DNA from: Actinomadura craniellae
Lineage (GTDB): Bacteria; Actinomycetota; Actinomycetes; Streptosporangiales; Streptosporangiaceae
Length of the DNA stretch: 64,000 nt
Assembly: GCF_003289645.1 (NCBI RefSeq)
Contig: NZ_QLYX01000013.1
Coordinates: 1 to 64,000 of the forward strand
Direction: 5' to 3'
Part shown: piece after piece, positions 16,812 through 27,448 of the stretch
Position numbering within the stretch: position 1 is the stretch's first letter
Layout: each line of letters begins with the position of its first letter
Notes under the pieces: generated by a model
What the model was told of the DNA's origin: nothing
The model's database searches: none
What the model saw: only the letters and a program-made list of their open reading frames with translations
Translations under genes and position numbers: made by a program

Positions 16812-18176
16812 TCATGCCGTCAGTCGGGCCAGCGAGCCGAGCGGGACGTGCAGCCAGTCCGGGCGGTTGTGCGCCTCGTACAGCACCTCGTACACGGCCT
16901 TGTCGAACTCGAAGGCACGGGTGAGCGCGCGGTGCGCGGCCGGATCCGGCCCGCCCGCCGCGGCGTACCCCCGGGAGAAGGCCGACCGGTTGAGGTCGGC
17001 CCACTCGTGCGCCCGTGCCTCCAGCCCGCTGTCCTCGTCGTCGTACCCGGGCAGCAGGAACCGCGCGGCGTACTCGAAGGAACGCAGCATCCCGGCGACG
17101 TCCCGCAGCGGGTGGCCGCGGTTGCGCCGCTCGGCCAGCGGCCGGGCCGGCTCGCCCTCGAAGTCGAGCAGCACCCAGTCGGCGCCGGGCCGGCTGCTGG
17201 TGCGCATCACCTGGCCCAGGTGGTAGTCGCCGTGCAGCCGCTGCACCGGCATCGGCTCGGCCCGTTTCGCCAGGTCGTCGAAGGCCGCGCCGATCCGTTC
17301 CCCGTACGGCTTCAGCGCCGGCACCACCGCGCACGCCTCGGCGAGCTGGTCGTGCATCCGCTCGGCCATCTCCCGCACCTCGCCCACCGGCAGTTCGGCC
17401 ACCCCGAAGGCCGCCGCCAGGTCGTTGTGGACGGAGGCGGTGGCCGCGCCGAGCCGCTCGGCCTCGGCGGAGAAGTCACCGCCGGCCTGGTCGGCGGGCA
17501 GTTCCGCGGACCCGTACAGGTCGCGGACGCTGGTGGTGGCCAGCTGCCAGCCGTCGGTGGCGGCCCGCAGGAACTCCGACAACATCGCCAGCGTGGTCGT
17601 CTCACCGGCCAGCTCCATCTCGATCCAGCCATGCAGCTGCGGGACGTGCGAGCAGCCCGCCTCCGCCAGCCCCCGGTTCAGCTCCAGGTCCGGATTCAGC
17701 CCGGGGCTGATCCGCCGGAACAGCTTGCAGACGTAGGTCTCGCCGTAGATCAGCGAGGTGTTGCTCTGCTCGGCGGGGCTGGCCAGGCTGTCGAGGTCCG
17801 TCTCGATCTCCGACCCGGGGGAGTGGCGGAAGGCCAGCGGCCCGGACCGGGCCTCCTCGGCGAGCCGGCGCAGCAGCACCCGGGTGAGTTCGGGGTCGTG
17901 CACCGCGTCGTAGGAGAACGGCCCCTCGTCACCGATCCCGGCGTACTCCAGCCGGCGCGGCAGCTCCGACCGCGTGCCCAGGAGCATCTGGTAGTGGTCG
18001 ACGACGTCGCCCTGGCGGACGGCGAGTATCAGGTGCCGCAGCCCCGGGTCGCCGATCACCAGTTCGGTGTCCGACACGATCGTGACATCGCCGATCTCGC
18101 GGCCCTTCCCGGCGTACCAGCGCTGCTGGGGGAGCCATCGGGCCAGCGACTCTTCGAGTCGTTCGGGCGCCCGCAC
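16812..18176 (-). CDS. mak: Maltokinase (Pep2/Mak)
   Basis: 454 residues. It phosphorylates maltose to alpha-maltose 1-phosphate with ATP, feeding GlgE. The N-terminal cap begins WLPQQRWYAGKGR, typical of Mak; the kinase catalytic motif is RLHGDYHLGQVM (about residue 312), with the metal-binding DFEGEP at about 336. A GTG start lies 3 nt downstream of the treS stop, so the order glgE-treS-mak is one operon. In many actinomycetes treS and mak are fused; here they are separate but adjacent. Cytoplasmic. Confidence 0.92.
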   Translation of the reverse strand: MRAPERLEESLARWLPQQRWYAGKGREIGDVTIVSDTELVIGDPGLRHLILAVRQGDVVDHYQMLLGTRSELPRRLEYAGIGDEGPFSYDAVHDPELTRVLLRRLAEEARSGPLAFRHSPGSEIETDLDSLASPAEQSNTSLIYGETYVCKLFRRISPGLNPDLELNRGLAEAGCSHVPQLHGWIEMELAGETTTLAMLSEFLRAATDGWQLATTSVRDLYGSAELPADQAGGDFSAEAERLGAATASVHNDLAAAFGVAELPVGEVREMAERMHDQLAEACAVVPALKPYGERIGAAFDDLAKRAEPMPVQRLHGDYHLGQVMRTSSRPGADWVLLDFEGEPARPLAERRNRGHPLRDVAGMLRSFEYAARFLLPGYDDEDSGLEARAHEWADLNRSAFSRGYAAAGGPDPAAHRALTRAFEFDKAVYEVLYEAHNRPDWLHVPLGSLARLTA

Positions 18177-18179
18177 GGG

Positions 18180-20023
<1,844 letters not shown>

Positions 20024-20027
<4 letters not shown>

Positions 20028-22090
20028 CTCTCGCCTCTTTGCAGGGTGAAGATGTGGGCCGGCTGGACATGCGGGTCGAGCCGCACGTAGTCGGCCTCCC
20101 GCCACTGGTAGGACTCCCCGCTGAGCTCGTCGACGACGGTGAACTCGTCGGACCAGTCGAGACCGAGGGCGGGCATGTCCAGGTACACGGTCGCCTCGCG
20201 TACCTGATGGGGGTTGAGGTTCACCACCACGAGGACGACGTCGTCGACCAGCCGTTTGGAGAAGCAGATGATCTCCCCCTGGTCGACGTGGTGGAACCGC
20301 AGGTTGCGCAGCCGTTGCAGGGCGGGGTGGTTGCGACGGAACTCGTTCAGCCGGGTGAGCAGCGGGGCCAGCGAGGTGCCCTCGCTCTCGGCGGCCTCCC
20401 AGTCGCGCGGCCGGTACTGGTACTTCTCGGAGTCGCGGTACTCCTCGCTGCCCGGCCGCACCGGCGTGTTTTCCACCAGCTCGTAGCCCGAGTAGACACC
20501 CCAGGTCGGCGACAGCATGGCCGCCAGGATCGCCCTGATCTCGAACGCCGGCCGGCCGCCGTGCACCAGGTACTCGTTGAGGATGTCGGGGGTGTTGACG
20601 AAGAAGTTGGGCCGCATGTACTTCGCGGCGTCGCCGCTCAGCTCGGTGAGGTAGTCCTGGAGCTCGTCCCGGGAGTTCCGCCAGGTGTAGTAGGTGTACG
20701 ACTGGTGGAAGCCGACCTTGGCCAGGGTGTGCATCATGGCCGGCCGGGTGAACGCCTCGGCCAGGAACAGCACGTCGGGGTCGGTCGTGTGCAGTTCGGC
20801 CAGCAGCCGCTGCCAGAACCCGACCGGCTTGGTGTGCGGGTTGTCGACGCGGAAGATCCGTACGCCGTGGTCCATCCAGTGTCGGACGACCCGCAGCACC
20901 TCCTGGTAGATGCCCTCGGGGTCGTTGTCGAAGTTGAGCGGGTAGATGTCCTGGTACTTCTTGGGCGGGTTCTCGGCGTAGGCGATGGTGCCGTCGGCGC
21001 GGGTGGTGAACCACTCGGGGTGCTCGGTCACCCAGGGGTGGTCGGGGGAGCACTGCAACGCCAGGTCGAGGGCCACCTCCATCCCCAGGTCGCCCGCGTA
21101 GCCGACGAACGCGTCGAAGTCCTCCAGGGAGCCCAGATCGGGGTGGATCGCATCGTGCCCGCCCTCCGCCGAGCCGATCGCCCAGGGGGAGCCCGGGTCG
21201 TACGGACCGGCTTTGAGCGTGTTGTTGGGCCCCTTGCGGAACACCTGGCCGATGGGGTGGATCGGCGGCAGGTAGACCACGTCGAAGCCCATGTCGGCGA
21301 TGGCGGGCAGGCGCTTCATCGCGGTCCGGAACGTCCCCGACATCGGGCCCCGGCGGCCCATCGGGTCGAAGGACGCCCCCTCGGAGCGGGGGAAGAACTC
21401 GTACCAGGAGCCGTACAGCGCGCGCTCGCGGTCCACGGTCAGCGGGAACCAGTCGGTGGTGGTGACCAGTTCCCGCAGCGGGTGCCGCAGCAGCAGGTCG
21501 AGGACGTCGGGTGAGCCGGCGGCGGCCAGCCGGTCGAGTGCCGGGATGGTCTCGTCCACCAGGTCGCGGGCGAGCCGGGTGAGCGTCGGGCGGTCCTTGC
21601 CGGGCAGTTGCGCGGCGGCGCGCTCGAACAGCCGGGCGCCCTCCAGGAACATCAGGTCGGCGTCCTGGCCGCGCGGCACCTTGATCTCCGCGTCGTGCCG
21701 CCAGTGGGCGATCGGGTCGCCCCAGGCCTCGATCCGGAACTGCCAGTCGCCCGGCTTGGTGGGGGTGACCTCGGCGGCCAGCCGGTCGGTGCCGGGGGTC
21801 ACCTCGGCCATGTGCATCAGCGGGCCGGCCTCGCCGTCGGGGGAGCGGAGCACCACGGCCGCGCCGAGCATCTCGTGCCCCTCGCGGAAGATGGTGGCGG
21901 AGACCTCCACGGTCTCACCGGCGATGGTCTTGGCCGGCCAGCGCCCGCACTGGACGGTGGGCTCGACGTCGAGGATCGGGATCCGGCCGATGATCTCCGG
22001 CGCGGGAGGCTTCTTCGGCCGCGGCTTCGCTCTCGACTTGGGTGTCCGCTGGTTCCTCGTACCCGACCCGGTCCCCGACTCAACTGGCAT
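20024..22090 (-). CDS. glgE: Alpha-1,4-glucan:maltose-1-phosphate maltosyltransferase GlgE
   Basis: 688 residues, GH13_3. It transfers maltosyl units from maltose 1-phosphate to the non-reducing end of alpha-glucans. The nucleophile Asp is in [11 protein letters not shown] (about 412), the acid/base Glu is in [10 protein letters not shown] (about 441) and the substrate-loop signature is [18 protein letters not shown]. The N-terminal 30 residues are Lys/Pro-rich and probably disordered; domain N follows at [18 protein letters not shown] 22090 has AGAGGTGAG upstream. It is the first gene of the glgE-treS-mak operon and divergent from glgP. GlgB, the branching enzyme that completes the pathway, is not in the window. 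Confidence 0.95.
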
Positions 22091-22396
22091 GCCTCACCTC
22101 TAACCGCTCCAAAGGCGTCAAAACGGATTAAATAGCTGCTGTGGTTCACCCCGGTCGGTGTGCTCCAGACGTGACCATGCCCGGGATCCGGCCGTTACCG
22201 CCCCGTACCGTTCGTTAAGTTTGGGCAACGTCTCCACCACCGGTGGTCCGTTCCACAGCGACGCTGGTGGCGACGGCCCGGATGGCCGCAACAGGCCGCA
22301 AGATCGAACCTGGGCGGCACTCTTCGCTAACCCCATGGGGCCAGATGGCCCCCCGCGGTCGCGAGCAGCGGGTGTGACCGCATAGCGTGACTGAAC
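22091..22396. promoter_or_regulatory. Divergent intergenic region between glgE and glgP
   Basis: About 306 bp with no convincing gene. It must hold the promoters of the glgE operon (leftward) and of glgP (rightward). The stretch 22105-22150 is relatively AT-rich (AAAACGGATTAAATAGCTGC), suiting a minus-strand promoter close to glgE. I cannot assign -35/-10 boxes with confidence, and I see no operator longer than a 12-bp near-palindrome (CCACCACCGGTGG, about 22232-22244). Confidence 0.4.
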
Positions 22397-24973
22397 GTGA
22401 AGGCCATCCGACGATTCACCGTACGAACCGTTCTGCCCGAACCGCTGCGGCCGCTGGAAGAGCTCGTCCTCAACCTGCGCTGGTCCTGGCACCACGAGAC
22501 GCTGGACCTGTTCCGTGCGGTCGACCCCGAGCTGTGGGAGGCCGTCCGGCACGACCCCGTGAAACTGCTCGGCGAGGTCTCGCCGGACCGCCTCGCGGCG
22601 CTCGCCGCCGACCGCAAGTTCCTGCGCCGGCTGCGCCACGACGCCGAAGACCTGCGCGACTACCTGACGGCGCCCCGCTGGTACCAGTCGCTGGCCGACG
22701 CGCCCGCGGCGATCGCCTACTTCTCGCCCGAGTACGGCATCACCGCGGCACTGCCCCAGTACTCCGGCGGCCTCGGCATCCTGGCCGGCGACCACCTCAA
22801 GACCGCCAGCGACATGGGCGTGCCCATCGTCGGGGTGGGCCTGCTCTACCGGCACGGCTACTTCTCGCAGTCGCTGTCACGCGAGGGCTGGCAACTGGAG
22901 CACTACCCGCCGATCGACCCCAACGGGCTGCCGCTCACCCCGCTGCGCGAACCCGGCGGGTCGCCGGTGCGCGTCACCATCAACCTGCCCGAAGGGCGGC
23001 ACCTGAACGCCCAGGTGTGGGTGGCCCAGGTCGGCCGGGTGCCGCTGCTGCTGCTCGACTCCGACGTCGAGGACAACGACCCCGCCGCCCGCGACGTCAC
23101 CGACCGGCTGTACGGCGGCGGCACCGACCACCGGCTGCTCCAGGAGATGCTGCTGGGCGTCGGCGGGGTGCGGGCCATCCGCGCCTACTGCCGGATCACC
23201 GGCCACCCCGCCCCCGAGGTGTTCCACACCAACGAGGGGCACGCCGGGTTCCTCGGCTTCGAACGCATCCGCGAGCTCATCGCCGAGGCGGGCCTGTCCT
23301 TCGACGAGGCGCTGGAGGCCATCCGGGCGGGCACCGTCTTCACCACCCACACCCCGGTTCCGGCGGGCATCGACCGGTTCCCCCGCGAGCTGATCCACAA
23401 GTACTTCGGCGGCGACGTCGAGGCCGCCGGGGTACCGGTGGACCAGGTGCTGGGGCTGGGCGCCGAGACCTACGAGGACGGCGACCGCACCGTCTTCAAC
23501 ATGGCCGTCATGGGCATGCGGCTGGCCCAGCGGGTGAACGGGGTCAGCGAACTGCACGGCCGGGTCAGCCAGGAGATGTTCGGCGGGCTGTGGGGCGGGT
23601 TCGACCTCGACGAGGTACCGATCGGCTTCATCACCAACGGTGTGCACGCCGACACCTGGGTGGCCCGCGAGATGCTCGACCTGGTCGCCCGGTCCGCGCG
23701 CGGCGGCTGGGCGGGCGCGGAGGCACTGCCCGAGGGCGAGATCTGGCGGGTGCGGCGCGTGCTGCGCGACCGGCTGGTCCGCGACGCCCGCCGCCGGCTG
23801 CGCGAGTCCTGGCGGCAGCGCGGCGCCGCGGAGGCCGAGCTGACCTGGGTGGACGACGCGCTCGACCCCGACGTGCTGACCATCGGGTTCGCCCGCCGGG
23901 TGCCCTCCTACAAGCGGCTCACCCTGATGCTGCGCGACCCCGAGCGGCTGCGCGCGCTGCTGTTGGACCCCGAGCGGCCGGTGCAGATCCTGATCGCGGG
24001 CAAGGCGCACCCTGCCGACGAGGGCGGCAAGCGGCTGATCCAGGAGATCGTGCGGTTCGCCGACCGCGAGGGGGTGCGGCACCGCATCGTCTTCCTGCCC
24101 GACTACGACATGGCGCTGGGGCAGATGCTCGTCCAGGGCTGCGACGTGTGGATGAACAACCCGCTGCGCCCGCTGGAGGCGTGCGGCACGTCCGGCATGA
24201 AGGCGGCGCTGAACGGCGGGCTCAACCTGTCGATCCGCGACGGCTGGTGGGACGAGTGGTACGACGGGCAGAACGGCTGGGCCATCCCGTCCGCCGACGG
24301 GCTCGGCGACGCCGACCGCCGCGACACCCTGGAGGCCGCCGCGCTGTACGAACTGATCGAGGACCACGTCTCGGTCATGTTCTACGACCGTGACTCGTCC
24401 GGGCTGCCCCGGCGCTGGCTGGAGATGGTCAAGCACACGCTGGCCTCGCTCGGCCCGAAGGTGGTGTCCACCCGGATGCTGCGCGACTACACCGAGACCC
24501 TGTACGCCCCCGCCGGCCGGGCGGCGCGGGTGATGGCGGCCGACTCCTACGCCGGCGCCCGGGCGCTGGCCGAGTGGAAGCAGCGGGTGGCCAAGTCCTG
24601 GCCCGGTGTGGTGGTCGACCACGTCGAGACCTCGGGCGCCGAGAGCCCCGAGGTGGGCGCCCGGCTGACCGTGCAGGCGCTCGTCCAACTCGGTGACCTG
24701 TCGCCCGACGACGCCGCGGTCGAGGTGGCCTACGGCCGGGTGGACGAGAGCGACACCCTGGTCGAGCCGGTCTACCGGGAACTGGTGGACGTCGAGACGA
24801 CCGAGAACGGCCGGCGGCGCTATGTCGGCGAGGTCCCGCTGGACCGCACAGGCGCCTTCGGCTACAGCGTCCGGGTGGTACCCCGGAACCCGCTGCTGGC
24901 CAGCCGCACCGAACTCGGCCTGGTCGCCCTCCCGTCCGCCCCGCACGGCATGACCACCGGCGACCTCCGCTGA
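22397..24973 (+). CDS. glgP: Alpha-glucan phosphorylase (GT35, GlgP family)
   Basis: 858 residues; it phosphorolyses alpha-1,4-glucan to glucose 1-phosphate with pyridoxal phosphate. The N-terminus RRFTVRTVLPEPLRPLEEL followed by LRWSWHHET marks the alpha-glucan phosphorylase subfamily (TIGR02094) found beside glgE in actinomycetes. The PLP Lys is in CGTSGMKAALNGG (about residue 601), with the active-site block GFARRVPSYKR before it. GTG 22397 is the start; the ribosome binding site is weak. Divergent transcription from glgE suggests coordinated control of glucan synthesis and breakdown. Confidence 0.93.
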   Translation: MKAIRRFTVRTVLPEPLRPLEELVLNLRWSWHHETLDLFRAVDPELWEAVRHDPVKLLGEVSPDRLAALAADRKFLRRLRHDAEDLRDYLTAPRWYQSLADAPAAIAYFSPEYGITAALPQYSGGLGILAGDHLKTASDMGVPIVGVGLLYRHGYFSQSLSREGWQLEHYPPIDPNGLPLTPLREPGGSPVRVTINLPEGRHLNAQVWVAQVGRVPLLLLDSDVEDNDPAARDVTDRLYGGGTDHRLLQEMLLGVGGVRAIRAYCRITGHPAPEVFHTNEGHAGFLGFERIRELIAEAGLSFDEALEAIRAGTVFTTHTPVPAGIDRFPRELIHKYFGGDVEAAGVPVDQVLGLGAETYEDGDRTVFNMAVMGMRLAQRVNGVSELHGRVSQEMFGGLWGGFDLDEVPIGFITNGVHADTWVAREMLDLVARSARGGWAGAEALPEGEIWRVRRVLRDRLVRDARRRLRESWRQRGAAEAELTWVDDALDPDVLTIGFARRVPSYKRLTLMLRDPERLRALLLDPERPVQILIAGKAHPADEGGKRLIQEIVRFADREGVRHRIVFLPDYDMALGQMLVQGCDVWMNNPLRPLEACGTSGMKAALNGGLNLSIRDGWWDEWYDGQNGWAIPSADGLGDADRRDTLEAAALYELIEDHVSVMFYDRDSSGLPRRWLEMVKHTLASLGPKVVSTRMLRDYTETLYAPAGRAARVMAADSYAGARALAEWKQRVAKSWPGVVVDHVETSGAESPEVGARLTVQALVQLGDLSPDDAAVEVAYGRVDESDTLVEPVYRELVDVETTENGRRRYVGEVPLDRTGAFGYSVRVVPRNPLLASRTELGLVALPSAPHGMTTGDLR

Positions 24974-25008
24974 GCCCACCCGTTCCCCGGGCCGCGCGGG
25001 CTTGAGCC

Positions 25009-25047
25009 CTTCCGTCCCCGGGCCGCGCAGGCGGCCCGGGAACGGGG
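25009..25047 (+). terminator. GC-rich hairpin terminator of glgP
   Basis: A long stem is formed between CCGTCCCCGGGCCGC (25012-25026) and GCGGCCCGGGAACGGG (25031-25046), with a 4-nt loop GCAG and one imperfect position. It lies about 35 nt after the glgP stop, without a T-run. A second partial copy of the left arm (CCGTTCCCCGGGCCGCG) sits just upstream near 24980. Confidence 0.65.
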
Positions 25048-25071
25048 CTTCGGGCCAGTGCCACTCAGTGA

Positions 25072-25320
25072 GGCGTGTTTCGAAGTGGCCGGGTTGCCGG
25101 TGGTCCTCGTTCGCTCGTCCAGGACTCGGCCGTCCTGGCGGGAGTGCCTTGCAGGTGACGTGCCGCCGGGGCCGCCGGCACCGGCCCGGCTCACCCCGTC
25201 GACTTGACCAGAAGCCCGCCACAAGCGCCTGCGCCGATGATCGTTGAGGATGGGTGGGCCTGCAGGCCCACCCATCCTCAACGATCATGTCGGCGAGGGG
25301 CCGGGCGCGGGCACAGCGGC
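25072..25320. repeat. Dispersed non-coding repeat, related to the element at 2138-2328
   Basis: This shares ordered blocks with 2138-2328: GTGTTTCGAAGTGG at the left end, CACCCCGTCGAC then TTGACCAGAAGCCCGCCAC, and CATCCTCAACGATCATGTCG then a GGCACAGCGGCC-like tail. It is longer than the first copy because of an insert of about 50 bp and because it carries a complete palindrome where the other copy has only one arm. The right inverted repeat seen at 2312-2328 is not recognisable here, so it may be a decayed copy. No open frame appears in it. Confidence 0.65.
25237..25288. repeat. Perfect 52-bp palindrome
   Basis: The sequence from ATGATCGTTGAGGATGGGTG to its exact complement is a dyad with no loop, centred on CTGCAG at 25260-25265. 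It can extend outward with a 2-nt bulge (CGCCG flanks). It lies between the convergent glgP and 25342-25923 genes, so it could end transcription in both directions, but it is embedded in the dispersed repeat and may be a mobile palindrome instead. Confidence 0.85.
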
Positions 25321-25341
25321 CTTGGGCTTCGGGACGGTCGG

Positions 25342-25923
25342 TCAGCCGGGTGAGGGGGGGACCACGATCCCGATGGCCCGCAGTGCCTTGTCGGTGCAGG
25401 GCAGGTCGCGCAGGACGATCGTGGTGTTCGTGCCGTCCCGCCGCCGCTCGGCCACTCCCGGGCACGTCCGGTCGAGCCCGGCCTCGACCTCGTCGATCCT
25501 TCTCTGATCGGCCTGCCGCGAGCAGTCCATGACGACGATGCGGACCTCCTTGCGGCCGTCGGCCGCTGTGGACCGGGTGTGGGCGAGCCGCAGGCAGTGC
25601 AGGGCGGCCGGGGGATACGGCCGGGCGTCCTCTCCTCTCGGGATGGCGACTCCTGTCGGGGTGGCGACGACCCGCTGGACCTGCTGGGCCGGTGCGGACC
25701 GGTCCGGTGTCCAGAGGGTGCCGAGCCCGGCGGCGGCGACCGCGGCGACGGCCAGGGCGGCGCCCGCGCCGCGCCGGTTGCGCCGCGCCCGCCGGCCGCG
25801 GCGCTCCGCGCGGTCGGGCAGGTCGGGCGGTGCTGAGCGGGCGGCGACGTGCTCGGCCAGAACCTGGCGCAGCCGCTCCTCGATCGGTGACATCTCGGGT
25901 TCTTTTTCGTGCGGGCGTGACAT
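25342..25923 (-). CDS. Single-pass membrane protein encoded with the sigma factor
   Basis: 193 residues. A charged cytoplasmic N-terminus (MSPIEERLRQVLAEHVA, then an Arg-rich RRGRRARRNRRG) precedes one transmembrane helix (GAALAVAAVAAAGLGTLW, about 50-68). An extracytoplasmic domain of about 120 residues has cysteines in ALHCLRLAH, MDCSRQ, DRTCPG and DLPCTD, plausibly two disulfides. The gene begins 8 nt after the sigma factor stop, and this topology matches the membrane partners of SigE-family sigma factors. No zinc-type anti-sigma motif (HxxxCxxC) is present, so an anti-sigma role is inference. ATG 25893 is an alternative start. Confidence 0.65.
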   Translation of the reverse strand: MSRPHEKEPEMSPIEERLRQVLAEHVAARSAPPDLPDRAERRGRRARRNRRGAGAALAVAAVAAAGLGTLWTPDRSAPAQQVQRVVATPTGVAIPRGEDARPYPPAALHCLRLAHTRSTAADGRKEVRIVVMDCSRQADQRRIDEVEAGLDRTCPGVAERRRDGTNTTIVLRDLPCTDKALRAIGIVVPPSPG

Positions 25924-25931
25924 GGCGCTGT

Positions 25932-26423
25932 TCAGGTCCTCTCCCGTATCGGTGCGACCGCCGGGTCGGCGCGGAGCTTGGCGAGGGCCCGGCTGATCTG
26001 GCTGCGCACGGTCACCGGCGAGCAGCCGAGGATCTCGGCGATCGCGACGTGCTCCAGGTCGGCGTAGTACCGCAGCACCACCGCGGCCCGCTCGCGCCGG
26101 CCCAGCCGGCCCAGCGCGTCCCACAGCAGGTCGCGGTCCTCCACCTCGGTGCTCTGCGGCCCCGGCAGGTCGGGCAGCCGCTCGGTCGGCACCTCGCCGT
26201 GCCAGCGCCGCCGCCACCAGGAGACGTGCGAGTTCGCCAGGATCCGGTAGACGTAGGGGTCCGGGTCGTCGCCGATCCGGTGCCAGGCCAGCCACGCCCT
26301 CGTCAGCGCGGTCTGCACCAGGTCCTCGGCAGTCGCCCAGTCGCGGCAGAGCAGGTACGCGGTGCGCAGCAGCCGCGTGGACCTGTCCGCGGCGTACTCC
26401 CCGAACTCGGGTCTGCCCGTCAT
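25932..26423 (-). CDS. RNA polymerase sigma factor, SigE/ECF family
   Basis: 163 residues. Region 2 (AYLLCRDWATAEDLVQTALT followed by RAWLAWHRI) and region 4 with its helix-turn-helix (LEHVAIAEILGCSPVTVRSQ) are joined by a short linker; there is no region 1 or 3. This is the SigE-family sigma-70 type (TIGR02983-like), multiply represented in actinomycete genomes. AGGGGTGAG lies just upstream of ATG 26423. The downstream membrane protein gene is probably cotranscribed. The upstream region reads GCAACGTTCC on the minus strand near 26480, a possible autoregulated -35 element, which is weak evidence. Confidence 0.9.
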   Translation of the reverse strand: MTGRPEFGEYAADRSTRLLRTAYLLCRDWATAEDLVQTALTRAWLAWHRIGDDPDPYVYRILANSHVSWWRRRWHGEVPTERLPDLPGPQSTEVEDRDLLWDALGRLGRRERAAVVLRYYADLEHVAIAEILGCSPVTVRSQISRALAKLRADPAVAPIRERT

Positions 26424-26538
26424 CTCTCACCCCTCGGCCGGCGGTCCGTCGCCGACTACTACCGCCGAGCCCCCGCGGAACGTTGCGCGCCGCGAGAGGA
26501 TCGTCCGGCTCGATCGGCGGCGGAGGCTGACGCCCCGG

Positions 26539-26590
26539 GTGATCCTGGAGGATTCAGGGGGCTCCAGCCCCCTGAATCCTCCAGGATCAC
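26539..26590. terminator. Perfect 24-bp inverted repeat with 4-nt loop
   Basis: The arms 26539-26562 and 26567-26590 start GTGATCCTGGAGGATTCAGG and flank loop TCCA. It lies about 140 nt downstream of the NADAR gene's stop (minus strand) and 116 nt upstream of the sigma factor start, so it may terminate the former. The arm resembles the arm of the palindrome at 25237 (TGATC, three variable bases, GAGGAT), pointing to a shared intergenic repeat family. The other bases of the 306-bp gap 26424-26729 show no gene I can support. Confidence 0.65.
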
Positions 26591-26729
26591 TGGCGTGCGC
26601 TCTCACCGGAATCCGAGGTGTCGCAGCGCCTCGGAAGTTCCACGGCGGCCCAGGGAGGGTGGGCGGTGTGCTGGCCGTCCGGCAGGGTGGTCGGGGGACG
26701 CCGTGCACCGGGAGCGTGAATCGGGGGGC

Positions 26730-27275
26730 TCAGCCGGCGGCGAGTTCGTCCCGGACGTCCATCAGCGCGAACCCGAGCAGGTTCAGACCGCGCCAGGCCG
26801 ATGGTCGCCGCGCCTCCGGCTGGTCGGCGGACAGGCCGATGCCCCAGACGGTGTCGTACGGGCTGGCCTCCACCAGGACCTTGCCGGCGGTCGCCAGCAG
26901 GAAGTCCCGGAGCCTCGGGTTCGTGCCGAACTTGGCCCGGTTCGCGGCCACCACGATCTCGTACCGGTGCCGCGCCCAGGTCTCCTCGTCGAACCCGCGC
27001 ACCTTCCGCCCCGCCCCCTTGGCGGCGTCCGGGTCGGGCGAGGCCAGCACCCGCCCGACGCCCGCCTCGTCCCCGAACAGCCGGGCCTTGCCCGCCATCA
27101 TGTAGTGCTCGGCCGTCGGGTACCGGACCCCGTCCGCGGTGAACGGCGCCGGGTACCACTGGCTTAGGCACCCCTTGCCGAGCCCGCCGCCCGCCGGCGG
27201 CCGGTGCCCCCAGAACAGCAGCAACTCCGGCAACCCGCCCCGGGCCTCCAGCGCGACCAGTTCGCCCACGTCCAT
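26730..27275 (-). CDS. NADAR-family protein (YbiA-like N-glycosidase fold)
   Basis: About 181 residues. Family blocks are FWGHRP, LSQWYPAPFTADGVRYPTAE followed by HYMMAGKARLF, ARHRYEIVVAANRAKF, and TAGKVLVEASPYDTVWGIGL. The Glu in TAEH and the ASPYDxxWGIG motif match the proposed active site of COG3236 enzymes, which hydrolyse N-glycosidic bonds of riboflavin intermediates; other members act on ADP-ribose-type nucleotides. ATG 27275 is preferred; a GTG at 27326 would add 17 residues. It is a stand-alone gene with no riboflavin genes nearby, so a housekeeping-damage or nucleotide-signalling role is equally open. Confidence 0.88.
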   Translation of the reverse strand: MDVGELVALEARGGLPELLLFWGHRPPAGGGLGKGCLSQWYPAPFTADGVRYPTAEHYMMAGKARLFGDEAGVGRVLASPDPDAAKGAGRKVRGFDEETWARHRYEIVVAANRAKFGTNPRLRDFLLATAGKVLVEASPYDTVWGIGLSADQPEARRPSAWRGLNLLGFALMDVRDELAAG

Positions 27276-27329
27276 GCCGCCGATACTGGCGGTCCGCATC
27301 CGCCCGCACCACCGGTTTCCGCCCACCGC

Positions 27330-27419
27330 TCAGGCAGATGCCCGGTCCACCCACACCAGCCGGACGTCGGCCAGCCGCCCCAGGAAGCTCCGCGCCCGCT
27401 CCGGCGAGCCGAACGACAT
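27330..27419 (-). pseudogene. Small ORF or C-terminal gene remnant
   Basis: A 29-residue frame (MSFGSPERARSFLGRLADVR and then LVWVDRASA) with actinomycete codon usage lies in the 122-bp gap between two minus-strand genes. The frame stays open upstream for about 12 codons into the end of the neighbouring gene in another register, which suggests the C-terminal piece of a lost gene rather than a free-standing peptide. There is no ribosome binding site. Family not recognised. Confidence 0.2.
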
Positions 27420-27448
27420 GAACGTGGACCGCGGACCCGCACTCCCGG

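Noticed and set aside
22877-25465. Minus-strand frame opposite glgP
   Set aside because: Shadow: Pro/Gly/His-rich, no motif, whereas glgP on the plus strand is complete with its PLP lysine.
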